DNA of 64,000 nt. It comes from Anaerolineales bacterium (lineage in GTDB: Bacteria; Chloroflexota; Anaerolineae; Anaerolineales; UBA11579). The notes beneath the pieces were generated by a model. The model worked only from the letters and a program-made list of their open reading frames with translations, did no database searches and was not told the origin of the DNA. Positions 57,076 through 64,000 of the stretch are shown here, one piece after another (position 1 is the first letter of the stretch; each line of letters begins with the position of its first letter). A program made the translations under genes and the position numbers. The stretch is taken from positions 205,696-269,695 of the forward strand of contig JAHBVE010000003.1 of assembly GCA_019637675.1 (NCBI GenBank), given 5' to 3'.

Positions 57076-57975
57076 TCAGCGCCCCCCCAGGGCAAAGCGC
57101 AGGTTGCGCACCTGGCGCATGATGCGCCAGCGCAGGCCGCGGTCTTGGATGGCGTTGGGCTGCAGCATACGCTCGACGCTGCGCAGGGCGCGGATGGCGG
57201 ACCACGGCGCACGGCGCACCTTGCCGTTCACGAGTTCATACGGCACGTCCAGCAGCATGTACATGCTGCGCATGCCGCCGCCGAGCATCGTGTTCTCATC
57301 AGTCTCGACATGGCGCTGGTGGCCATGCTCACCTTGGAGGTGCGAGTAGTCGTGGTTTTGGTGCACGATATCGATCTCAGCCGTGCTGTCCACCGCATGC
57401 CAGTTGCGCCGGTTGGCTTCGTACATCATCCAATTATCCCAGCCGGCGCGGCCGATGGCGAAGGGTGGCATATCCGTATAAAGCTGGCGCGGGAAGGCGA
57501 AGTAGTCGCTGCCGCCGCGGGTGTGAAGTTGGCCATGTGCGTGCATCTCGGCGCGCAGGCGGGCATCCCAGCCCGCGGTGAACTCCAGCGGCTGGGTGAT
57601 GTTCATGTCATAGCGGCGGCCAAGCAGCACAAAATCCTTCACCTGGGCGGCCACCTTCTGCACGGTCTCTACCAGGCCTGGATAGAAGATGATGTCAGCA
57701 TTCACATAAACCAAGTGGGCAGCATCGCTATTTTGGCGCGCCGCGTCAAAAATAGCGCTGACGAGTGGCGTTCCGTGTGAATTCACGGCCACCGTGGGTA
57801 CATGCTTGACGCCAAACTCCGCGGCGGCTTCGGCGATGCCTTGGTCATTGCCCACCAGGACGATATCGACCGCATCTCCCAACGCCAGCCACGAGCCCAA
57901 CGCATTGCGCTGGATGGTAGTGATGTGCGGGTCACGAAACGGCTTGGGGGCCGTAAAAATGCACAGCTGCTTCAT
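57076..57975 (-). CDS. GT-A-like glycosyltransferase
   Basis: This 299-residue protein has a GT-A-like nucleotide half: CIFTAPKPFRDPHITTIQRNALGSW (about 5-29), IVLVGNDQG, YVNADIIFYPGLVET (DxD equivalent NAD near 92). A later segment holds YFAFPRQLYTDMPPFAIGRAGWDNWMMYEANRR (about 159-191) with the WDNW acceptor region. This pattern occurs in surface-glycan loci with unknown acceptors. It overlaps the CMP-sugar-transferase-like gene by 4 bases. Confidence 0.75.
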   Translation of the reverse strand: MKQLCIFTAPKPFRDPHITTIQRNALGSWLALGDAVDIVLVGNDQGIAEAAAEFGVKHVPTVAVNSHGTPLVSAIFDAARQNSDAAHLVYVNADIIFYPGLVETVQKVAAQVKDFVLLGRRYDMNITQPLEFTAGWDARLRAEMHAHGQLHTRGGSDYFAFPRQLYTDMPPFAIGRAGWDNWMMYEANRRNWHAVDSTAEIDIVHQNHDYSHLQGEHGHQRHVETDENTMLGGGMRSMYMLLDVPYELVNGKVRRAPWSAIRALRSVERMLQPNAIQDRGLRWRIMRQVRNLRFALGGR

Positions 57976-58733
57976 CGGCGTTCGTCCACCTGGCGGTAGT
58001 CCTTGTGCTGCACGGCGGCGTTGATGTTTGCCAGCTCCGGCTTGGCTTCAAACAAGGCCAGAATATCTTTCCATGAAAACGTATCGTCGGGGAAGTTGCC
58101 CGCAATGGCGCGGGCCAGCTCCAAGTCCTCGGGGGTGTCCACCGTCCAGCGCAGCTCACCATAGGATGGTTCGTGCGTGAACTCGGCGATGTTAAAGCGC
58201 TCGGGGTGCTCGTAGAAGAACGGCATCACATGTTCACGCTGGTGCGGCTCTTTGGCCTCGGCCCAGGCGGTTTCCAGCGCGGCGCGGGTGCACAGTTCAA
58301 CATCCAGGCCGATCGGGATGGTGCGGCCTTGCGGCAGGCGGTTGGCGGCAAAATCGAGCGGTGGGTCAGCGCTGACAAATTTCTGCACATACTCGCCCAG
58401 CAAGCCGGGGTCAATGAACGGGCAATCGCCAGTGATGCGCACGATCACATCCGCCTGCGTCTCACGCGCGGCTTGCACATAGCGGTCGAGCACATCATGC
58501 AGGCTGCCGCGCACGCAGGTCACGCCGTGTTCGGCGCAGTACACCGCCAGCGGGTCATCCTCGGCGCCGGCGGGCGCGGCCACCGCCACCTGGTGGATGC
58601 CAGCGGCGCGCTGCGTGCGGCGCAGCACCCAGGCCAGCACCGGCTGGCCGTTGAGATCGGCCAGCACTTTGCCCGGCAGGCGGCTGGAGCCCATCCGGGC
58701 CTGGATGATGGCGACGACTTTGGGGGCGCTCAT
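57972..58733 (-). CDS. SpsF/PseF-like cytidylyltransferase
   Basis: This 253-residue nucleotidyltransferase has AIIQARMGSSRLPGKVL (8-24), AAPAGAEDDPLA, VRGSLHDVLDRYVQAAR (about 74-90) and ITGDCPFIDP (about 99-108) with the metal Asp. The family includes SpsF of spore coat sugars and PseF, which makes CMP-pseudaminate. With PseB-like and NeuB-family genes nearby, CMP-nonulosonate formation is likely, but the sugar is unassigned. It overlaps the GT4 gene by 4 bases. Confidence 0.88.
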   Translation of the reverse strand: MSAPKVVAIIQARMGSSRLPGKVLADLNGQPVLAWVLRRTQRAAGIHQVAVAAPAGAEDDPLAVYCAEHGVTCVRGSLHDVLDRYVQAARETQADVIVRITGDCPFIDPGLLGEYVQKFVSADPPLDFAANRLPQGRTIPIGLDVELCTRAALETAWAEAKEPHQREHVMPFFYEHPERFNIAEFTHEPSYGELRWTVDTPEDLELARAIAGNFPDDTFSWKDILALFEAKPELANINAAVQHKDYRQVDERR

Positions 58734-59767
58734 GCCACCGCCATTTCGTAGGCGCGTTGCAGGCCCAGCTTATTTTTGGACCAGTCGGCGCGTTCTTCGG
58801 CGCGCTGGCGAGCGCGCTGCGCAATGGAGTTCAAGTCAGGGGAATGCATGGCTGCCATAATCTTATCGGCAAGTGCGGCCGAGTCGCCCACGGGGAACAG
58901 CCAGCCTTGCTGGCCGGGTTCTATCCACTCGCGGTTCGAGGGGATGTCGGAGACCACCGCCGGCAGCCCGCAGGCCAGCGCTTCCATCAAGGAAACGGAA
59001 GAGCCATCACTGCGCGAGGCACTCACATACAGGTCGGCAGCGGCGTAATAGGCGTGCAGCTGCTCCTGGGCGATGTAGCCGGGCATGTGGACGCGCTCGG
59101 CGAAGCCGGAGCGCGCCACAAGATCGCGAATGCGCCCAGCCAGGCGCCCGCCGCCGGGGAGCAGCAGGCGCAGCCGCGGCTGGCTGGGCGCCAGCGCCAG
59201 GAAGGCGCGCAGGGCCGTCTCGGTATCGTAGACCAGCTCCCAGCTGCGCAGGTGCAAGAGCACAAACGCATCCTGCCAGCCGAGCTCTTCGCGCAACTTG
59301 CTGGTGGTTTGCAGCTGAAAGCGCTGCAAATCCACGCCCCACGGGAAGATGACGGCGCGCTGCGGGTCGTAGCCCAGCTCGGCGGCGGCGTCCACCACGG
59401 CCTGGCAATCGGCGATCAGCACACGCGCGCCGCGCAGCGCGGCGCGGGTTTTGTAGCGCGCCAGCCAGTTATGTTGGGCCGTGTACAGAATATCGGAGCC
59501 CCAGCTCATAGCTACCAGCGGGCTCACCCCGCGCGCCTGCCAGGCGCAGGTATGCAGCGGGCCGGCGTGCACCAGGTCAGGCGCATGCGCACGGGTCACG
59601 GCGTCCACGCTGCCGTGCACCAGTTGAACGCCGGCGGGCAGCTGTTCCGCCTGCACACGCTGCGGCCCGGTGCACAAAAATAAGCCGGTGTGGCCTGCCT
59701 CGGCAATGGCAGCCAGGAAGCGGCGATCATGCGGGCCGTGCTGTTGGCTTACGTACAGAACTTTCAT
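58730..59767 (-). CDS. Family 4 glycosyltransferase
   Basis: This 345-residue GT-B protein has VLYVSQQHGPHDRRFLAAI (N-terminal domain), VAMSWGSDILYT (about 86-97), FPWGVDLQRF (about 140-149), LLHLRSWELVYDTETALRAF (donor-domain start near 170), and YVSASRSDGSSVSLMEALACGLPAVVSDI (about 251-279) with the E-x7-E motif. The donor is unknown. It overlaps the cytidylyltransferase gene and is 21 bases after the NeuB gene. Confidence 0.9.
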   Translation of the reverse strand: MKVLYVSQQHGPHDRRFLAAIAEAGHTGLFLCTGPQRVQAEQLPAGVQLVHGSVDAVTRAHAPDLVHAGPLHTCAWQARGVSPLVAMSWGSDILYTAQHNWLARYKTRAALRGARVLIADCQAVVDAAAELGYDPQRAVIFPWGVDLQRFQLQTTSKLREELGWQDAFVLLHLRSWELVYDTETALRAFLALAPSQPRLRLLLPGGGRLAGRIRDLVARSGFAERVHMPGYIAQEQLHAYYAAADLYVSASRSDGSSVSLMEALACGLPAVVSDIPSNREWIEPGQQGWLFPVGDSAALADKIMAAMHSPDLNSIAQRARQRAEERADWSKNKLGLQRAYEMAVA

Positions 59768-59788
59768 TCACGCGGTCGCGGTGCGCCT

Positions 59789-60853
59789 CTAGGCCAGGTC
59801 GCTCAGGCGCACTTCTTTGCCAAAGGGCATATCGGCGGCGGCTTTGCGGCCAAGCACCTGCGGGATATCCCACGACATCAGGGCGCCTTCCACGGCCGGG
59901 CGCAGGACTTCCAGCATATCTTCGGTGAAGACTTCGCCGGCTTTCACATCCCGCGCCACGCGCAGGCAGTGGCGCTGCACGATGTAGGTGTCCTTCTCGT
60001 TCTCGGCCACAAACTTCTGCTCAGACCCGAGAGCGCGTTCCAGAATGCGGACTTCGTTAACCATGTGGGCCCAGTTGGCCGGGTTGAGGGCGAATTTGTG
60101 GTCAGGCCCTTCGCGGTCATTGCTGTCCGTGAAGTGACGCTCGATCACCCGCGCCCCCAGCGCCACCGCGCCCACCACCGGGGCCGCACTCTGGGTATGG
60201 TCAGACAAGCCCAAGATCACATTCGGCCACTTCTCGGCATAGGTCTTGAGCACATTGAGATGCAGGTGGTCATAGTTGCTCTCAGCGGCGGTGTAGTTGG
60301 TGTTGCACTGCATCAGCACGATCTGCTGGTTAACCGGCTGCACCATCGCCATGGCGCGCTCCACATCGGCCATATCGCAGTCACCGGTGGCCATCAGGAT
60401 CGGCTTGCCGAAGCTGGCCATGCGCACGATGGCCTCCGGCCACGACATAAGGCTGGAGCCGGCTTTGAAGGCGGGCACATACGGCACGAGCATCTCGATC
60501 GCGTCGTGGTCATACGGCGAGGAAAAATAATGGATGCCGTACTTTTCGCACGCTTCTTTCAATATCGGTGTCCATTCGAAGGGAATCGAGGCATCTTCGT
60601 AGACCTCGACCACGCTCTTGGTCCAGGCCGCCTGGTGCGAGAGCTGCCCGCCCAGGGAGCGGAAGCCGTAGTCGGAGACGATCTTGGGAGCGCGGAAGTT
60701 CTGGAACTTGGCCGCATCCGCCCCAGCCTCTTTGGCCAGGCGGATCAGCTCGATGGCGCGGTCGAGATCGCCATCGTGATTGGCGGCAATGTCGGCAATG
60801 AAGTAGGTGGGGTGCTGCAAGCCGATCTTGCGACCCAGAATTTCGATCTCCAT
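59789..60853 (-). CDS. NeuB-family nonulosonic acid synthase with SAF domain
   Basis: In this 354-residue protein, a TIM barrel (FIADIAANHDGDLDRAI about 18-34, AAKFQNFRAPKI about 47-58, FSSPYDHDAIEML about 109-121, LMATGDCDMADVERA about 153-167) is followed by a C-terminal antifreeze-like SAF domain (about 292-354, HCLRVARDVKAGEVFTEDML). It resembles PseI/LegI-type synthases. ATG at 60853 is chosen: AAAGGA lies 9 bases upstream, whereas the ATG at 60862 abuts it. The pairing with PseB favours pseudaminate, but the sugar is inferred. Confidence 0.88.
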   Translation of the reverse strand: MEIEILGRKIGLQHPTYFIADIAANHDGDLDRAIELIRLAKEAGADAAKFQNFRAPKIVSDYGFRSLGGQLSHQAAWTKSVVEVYEDASIPFEWTPILKEACEKYGIHYFSSPYDHDAIEMLVPYVPAFKAGSSLMSWPEAIVRMASFGKPILMATGDCDMADVERAMAMVQPVNQQIVLMQCNTNYTAAESNYDHLHLNVLKTYAEKWPNVILGLSDHTQSAAPVVGAVALGARVIERHFTDSNDREGPDHKFALNPANWAHMVNEVRILERALGSEQKFVAENEKDTYIVQRHCLRVARDVKAGEVFTEDMLEVLRPAVEGALMSWDIPQVLGRKAAADMPFGKEVRLSDLA

Positions 60854-60858
60854 CAAGC

Positions 60859-61788
60859 TCATCCTTTCGCAGGAGCCAGCGCCATGGCTTGCAAGGTCTG
60901 GCGATGCCCGTTGTGCCACTCATCATACAAGCGCTGCACGCCTTCGGCCGCGCTGGGCAAGCCGCGCCCCAGCGCCTGGGCCAGACGGCTGACGTTCAGG
61001 CGCAGATCATCTGCGCGCGGGGCGGCCGACTCAGCATCCGCCGGGCGCACCAGCTTCTCGTCGAAGCCAAATTGCTGTGCGATCATCATGCCGAAGTCGT
61101 ACTTGCTCAAGCTGTCACGGCTGCCGGCGTGGTAGATGCCGTGTACGCCTCGCTCCAGCAATTCCAGCACGATCTCAGCCAGAAAGCCTACATGCAGCGG
61201 AGTGAACAAGCGGTCAGCAAAGCCATTGACCGCCTTGCCGGCAGAGAGATTGTTGTAAAAGAACTCCGCCAGGCTGTGGACGCCGTTGACGCTCCAGCCG
61301 AATAAATTGGGGCGAATGATAAGCCAGTGTGGGTGGGCGGCCTTCACCGCCAGCTCGGCCATGCGCTTGGTCTTGGCATACACGCTGAGCGGGTTGGGCG
61401 CATCGGTCTCTTTATAGGGCGCCTTGGTGCCGTCAAAGACCGCATCGGTGGAAATATGCGCCAGGCGCAGGTTGCGGCGCGCCGTTTCCTGCGCCAGCTG
61501 GCCAGGTAGCTCCGTGTTCAGCTGGCGGGCCAGCTCGGGCCGCAGCTCGCAGGCGTCGATATCCGCCAGCGCAGCGCAATGCACGACCCAGTCCGGCTTG
61601 GCCGCATCCAGCACGCCAGCGATGGCACCCGGGGCCAGCAGGTCAGCCTGCAGGGTCTCGAAACCGGCGTTCGGCAACGGATGCTGGTGGGTCAAACCCA
61701 CCACCTCGTAGCGCGCCGCGGCCTGCAAGGCCAGATTGCTGCCCAGCAGGCCGCTGGCGCCGGTCACCAGAATGCGGAGTTGGCTCAC
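60859..61788 (-). CDS. RmlD-like dTDP-4-dehydrorhamnose reductase family protein
   Basis: This 309-residue extended SDR has ILVTGASGLLGSN (6-18), HCAALADIDACE (about 70-81), ISTDAVFDG (about 111-119), YAKTKRMAE (Tyr-x3-Lys near 138-142) and RPNLFGWS (about 158-165). It resembles RmlD and other sugar-nucleotide reductases in nonulosonate or deoxysugar pathways. It overlaps the PseB-like gene by 4 bases, so the product of the dehydratase may be a substrate. The exact sugar is unknown. Confidence 0.85.
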   Translation of the reverse strand: MSQLRILVTGASGLLGSNLALQAAARYEVVGLTHQHPLPNAGFETLQADLLAPGAIAGVLDAAKPDWVVHCAALADIDACELRPELARQLNTELPGQLAQETARRNLRLAHISTDAVFDGTKAPYKETDAPNPLSVYAKTKRMAELAVKAAHPHWLIIRPNLFGWSVNGVHSLAEFFYNNLSAGKAVNGFADRLFTPLHVGFLAEIVLELLERGVHGIYHAGSRDSLSKYDFGMMIAQQFGFDEKLVRPADAESAAPRADDLRLNVSRLAQALGRGLPSAAEGVQRLYDEWHNGHRQTLQAMALAPAKG

Positions 61789-62792
61789 GCCAGTTTGCCT
61801 GCCTTCATGTCAGCTTCGATCGGGGCGATGATGTCGCGGATCTCGGCCGGGCTGAGCATCTGCTCGTTCTCGTTGCTGACATAGTGGAAGCCATCCGGCA
61901 GCGGCTTGCCTTTATCCGCCCACGAATGCACAAAGAACGGCCCTTGCGCAGGCTGGATGACGTACATGCTGTCGAGCTCGACCGCCGAGCGGGCTTCATC
62001 TTCGGAGATCAGCATTTCATGCAGCTTTTCGCCGGGGCGGATGCCAACCACTTCGATCTTGGCGTCGGGCGCAATGGCCTGAGCCAGATCCGTGATGGTG
62101 GTGCTGGGCAGCTTGGGCACGAACACCTCGCCGCCATGCATGATCTCGATGCAGTGGAGCACAAAATCGACGCCCTGCTCCAGCGAGAGCCAGAAGCGGG
62201 TCATGCGCTCATCAGTAATGGTGAACTTGCCGGCTTCGCGCTGGCGCAGGAAGATGGGCACCACGCTGCCGCGGCTGCCGACCACGTTGCCGTAACGCAC
62301 GCAGGCGAAGCGGGTCGGGCGGTCGCCGGAGTAGGCATTGCTCTGCACGATCAGCTTTTCGGCGGCCAGCTTGGTGGCGCCGTACAGGTTGGCCGGGCTG
62401 ACGGCTTTGTCTGTACTCAGCGCCAGCACCTTCTCCACATTGTTCTCCAGCGCAGCTTCCACCACGTTGGCCGTGCCGAGGATGTTGGTCTTAATGGCTT
62501 CCATCGGGTTGTACTCGCAAGCCGGCACCTGCTTGAGCGCGGCGGCATGGATGACGATATTGACCCCGTCCATGGCACGCTTCAAACGCTGCTCGTCGCG
62601 AATATCGCCGATAAAGTAGCGTAGGTTCTCCTGATCGAAACCGGCCTCGCGCATCTCGTGCTGCTTAAGCTCATCCCGGCTGAAGATGATGATCTTCTCC
62701 GGCTGGTAGCGCTCCTGCAAGATACGAATGCAGGCCTTGCCGAAGGAGCCAGTACCGCCGGTGATGAGGATGGTTTGGTTTTTCCAGTTCAT
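61785..62792 (-). CDS. pseB: UDP-N-acetylglucosamine 4,6-dehydratase (PseB/FlaA1 type)
   Basis: This 335-residue soluble extended SDR has ILITGGTGSFGKACI (8-22), IIIFSRDELKQHEM (about 34-47, RDE signature), HAAALKQVPACEYNP (about 83-97), and the catalytic STDKAVSPANLYGATK (about 126-141; Asp, Lys and Tyr). It starts pseudaminic-acid synthesis by dehydrating UDP-GlcNAc with C5 inversion. The small size without membrane helices favours PseB over PglF. Aminotransferase and later Pse enzymes are not adjacent here and may lie beyond the right edge. Confidence 0.88.
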   Translation of the reverse strand: MNWKNQTILITGGTGSFGKACIRILQERYQPEKIIIFSRDELKQHEMREAGFDQENLRYFIGDIRDEQRLKRAMDGVNIVIHAAALKQVPACEYNPMEAIKTNILGTANVVEAALENNVEKVLALSTDKAVSPANLYGATKLAAEKLIVQSNAYSGDRPTRFACVRYGNVVGSRGSVVPIFLRQREAGKFTITDERMTRFWLSLEQGVDFVLHCIEIMHGGEVFVPKLPSTTITDLAQAIAPDAKIEVVGIRPGEKLHEMLISEDEARSAVELDSMYVIQPAQGPFFVHSWADKGKPLPDGFHYVSNENEQMLSPAEIRDIIAPIEADMKAGKLA

Positions 62793-62805
62793 ATTGCTCT
62801 CTCTT

Positions 62806-63654
62806 TTATTTGCTGAACACGATCAGCGGATAGCGGCCGTGCTTGCCAAAGAAGCGCGGGAATAATTCTTCCAAACGGTACAGAACTTTAAGCCAAAAGC
62901 GGCCGGCCCACTCTTCACGAATATAGAAGCGCAGAAAGTGGGTGCCCAGGGTGCGCCACACATAGATATCGATCGGGAAATAGCTGCTCAACGCCTGGCG
63001 CAGCTCTTTGTAGCCGCGCTTTTTGACGAAGGTGCCGCGGCCCAGGGTTTTCTCCTGCGGCAGATGGTCCTTCTCCGGAGCGGCGCCGCGCACACGCTTG
63101 ATAAGATCGGTCAGCTTGACGAAGAAGGTGTCGAGCGGCGCATCACCCCAGCCGTTCACCACGGCCGCGCTGCGCCCGGGCGCCAGCACGCGGTGCAGCT
63201 CGCGGTAGCCGGTGACCTGCTCGCCCTCGGGCACATGGTGAATGGTGTGCAAGGACACCACGCCGTCGAACGCATCGCTGGCAAAGGGCAGGCGGGTCAC
63301 ATCCGCCACGACGAACAAGCCCTTATCGCCAATCCGTTTGCGGGCCGCCTGCAAGGCGGTGATGGAGACGTCGGCACACACGCGCTTCTCGTATCCCGCC
63401 GAGTATTCCAAATACTCCGGGTACTGGATCGGGCCGGAGCCGGCATCCAGCAGCAGGCGGCCACTGGGCGCCAGGTGGCGCTTGACGCGCAGGTGGGCGC
63501 GGTGGATGTATTCCTGCGAGACCGGGCGCAGGTCCTCGTAGCGCGCATTCTGGAACAGGCCGTCTGAGATCTCCTGCCAGCCTACGCGGTCGTAGAACTC
63601 GCGTACCTGGCGCTTGATCTCGCGCTCATCCAGATTGGTTTGTGTCCCAGTCAA
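62806..63654 (-). CDS. Class I SAM-dependent methyltransferase
   Basis: This 282-residue Rossmann-fold enzyme has LLLDAGSGPIQYPEYLEY (motif I near 68-85), VVADVTRLPF (about 116-125), and FDGVVSLHTIHHVPEGE (motif IV near 129-145). C-terminal residues 200-282 are basic and aromatic and may bind a lipid or glycan. TTG at 63654 is chosen because GGGAG lies about 6 bases upstream and no ATG is in frame nearby; it overlaps the upstream gene by 29 bases. The substrate is probably a glycan hydroxyl or lipid-linked sugar. Confidence 0.8.
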   Translation of the reverse strand: MTGTQTNLDEREIKRQVREFYDRVGWQEISDGLFQNARYEDLRPVSQEYIHRAHLRVKRHLAPSGRLLLDAGSGPIQYPEYLEYSAGYEKRVCADVSITALQAARKRIGDKGLFVVADVTRLPFASDAFDGVVSLHTIHHVPEGEQVTGYRELHRVLAPGRSAAVVNGWGDAPLDTFFVKLTDLIKRVRGAAPEKDHLPQEKTLGRGTFVKKRGYKELRQALSSYFPIDIYVWRTLGTHFLRFYIREEWAGRFWLKVLYRLEELFPRFFGKHGRYPLIVFSK

Positions 63655-64000
63655 AGGGTTCTCCCATCAAATGATCAAATGTGCGTGCATACTGGCTTTG
63701 GCCTTCGGGGGTGAAGACCTGTGACAGCGGCACCGCGTCAATATCCTTGGCAAAGTGCAGCAAGTGCCAGGGGAAAGGTTGCGGGTAATCATAAAAGAAG
63801 CGGTAGGCATAATGCCAGGCCTGGTCCACTGCGGCCGGCGCCAGCTGCACGGCCGGCAGGTCAGCCAGACTAGCATCCAGCATGGCGAAGTAATCTTCCC
63901 AACTGGCCGGGTCTTGCGTGAAGCCCTTGCCGCGGTAGTGGGTGCGGCCGACCACGATCACCGGCAGGCCGCTCATCGCCATCTCCAGGCCGACGGTGGT
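63626..64000 (-). CDS. Capsule polysaccharide biosynthesis-type protein (C-terminal part, partial)
   Basis: The frame runs from the right edge to a TGA at 63626-63628, with about 124 residues seen. Its visible start reads TTVGLEMAMSGLPVIVVGR, then THYRGKGFTQDP, the capsule-synthesis C-terminal signature also found in KpsS-like and CDP-glycerol transferase-like proteins (E/S-x3-E region and GRTHYR). The N-terminus lies beyond the window. It is first in the visible part of the minus-strand glycan locus and overlaps the methyltransferase gene by 29 bases. Confidence 0.75.
   Translation of the reverse strand, partial: TTVGLEMAMSGLPVIVVGRTHYRGKGFTQDPASWEDYFAMLDASLADLPAVQLAPAAVDQAWHYAYRFFYDYPQPFPWHLLHFAKDIDAVPLSQVFTPEGQSQYARTFDHLMGEPFDWDTNQSG

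Noticed and set aside
59690..61135. Open frame of 481 codons antisense to the NeuB gene
   Set aside because: Lies exactly opposite the NeuB, GT4 and RmlD-like genes and lacks any domain pattern.
1..64000. CRISPR arrays, tRNA and rRNA genes, prophage or integrase genes
   Set aside because: I looked for regularly spaced repeats, tRNA T-arm and acceptor patterns, rRNA core motifs and integrase motifs and saw none. A tRNAscan or repeat finder could still detect divergent cases.

Overview
This GC-rich window looks like a chromosomal piece of an uncultured or little-studied Chloroflexota bacterium, most likely Anaerolineae. That assignment is inference. It rests on membrane-anchored proteins with long Pro/Thr linkers, a membrane operon built around a GlmL/MutL-type actin-fold protein, and the SAM-I and T-box leaders. 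I saw no rRNA, tRNA, CRISPR array, prophage or complete insertion sequence other than one REP-associated (RAYT) transposase gene.

Layout. Positions 1-724 (minus) are the N-terminal part of an FtsK-type DNA translocase, cut by the left edge. Ribonuclease Z (984-1973), an AT-richer zinc-ribbon orphan and a DUF1761 membrane protein follow. Positions 3259-9600 form a methionine/folate operon: a REP-like repeat, a strong sigma70-type promoter, two palindromes, a SAM-I riboswitch with its terminator, metH, a RAYT gene carrying its own palindrome, and a bifunctional homocysteine methyltransferase/methylene-THF reductase. Convergent pheS-pheT (9722-13302) lies behind a T-box leader. Positions 13642-19056 hold an acyltransferase, a PrsA/SurA-like lipoprotein, a DegT/DnrJ aminotransferase, a DUF92 protein preceded by two perfect DnaA boxes, and a PH-like membrane protein.

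Positions 19149-26468 (plus) form an eight-gene, overlapping operon of mostly unknown membrane proteins around the GlmL/MutL-like ATPase-fold protein. Its promoter predicts a leaderless GTG start. Positions 26515-31974 (minus) are a pantothenate-to-CoA operon: panB-panE-panC-coaX-ATP-grasp-coaBC, with a structured leader before panB and unusual active-site residues in the CoaC half of CoaBC.

From 34453 to the right edge, every gene is on the minus strand in a cell-surface glycan locus of at least 29 kb. It holds two NeuB-family synthases, three CMP-sugar synthetase-like proteins (one fused to a HAD phosphatase), a PseB-type dehydratase, about ten glycosyltransferases, a sulfotransferase, Wzz- and Wzy-like proteins, and a DUF115 protein. 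Embedded in it (44162-48155) is the most interesting module: an acyl carrier protein, a seryl-tRNA-synthetase-like amino acid:carrier-protein ligase, a GNAT, an AAC(3)-like acyltransferase and a DUF2172/DUF4910 peptidase-like protein, all overlapping or nearly so. I infer a pathway that activates an amino acid on a carrier protein and transfers it to an amino sugar of the surface glycan.

Short perfect palindromes recur in gaps and inside two genes (RAYT and panC). With the resident RAYT they suggest active or recent REP-type palindrome dynamics.
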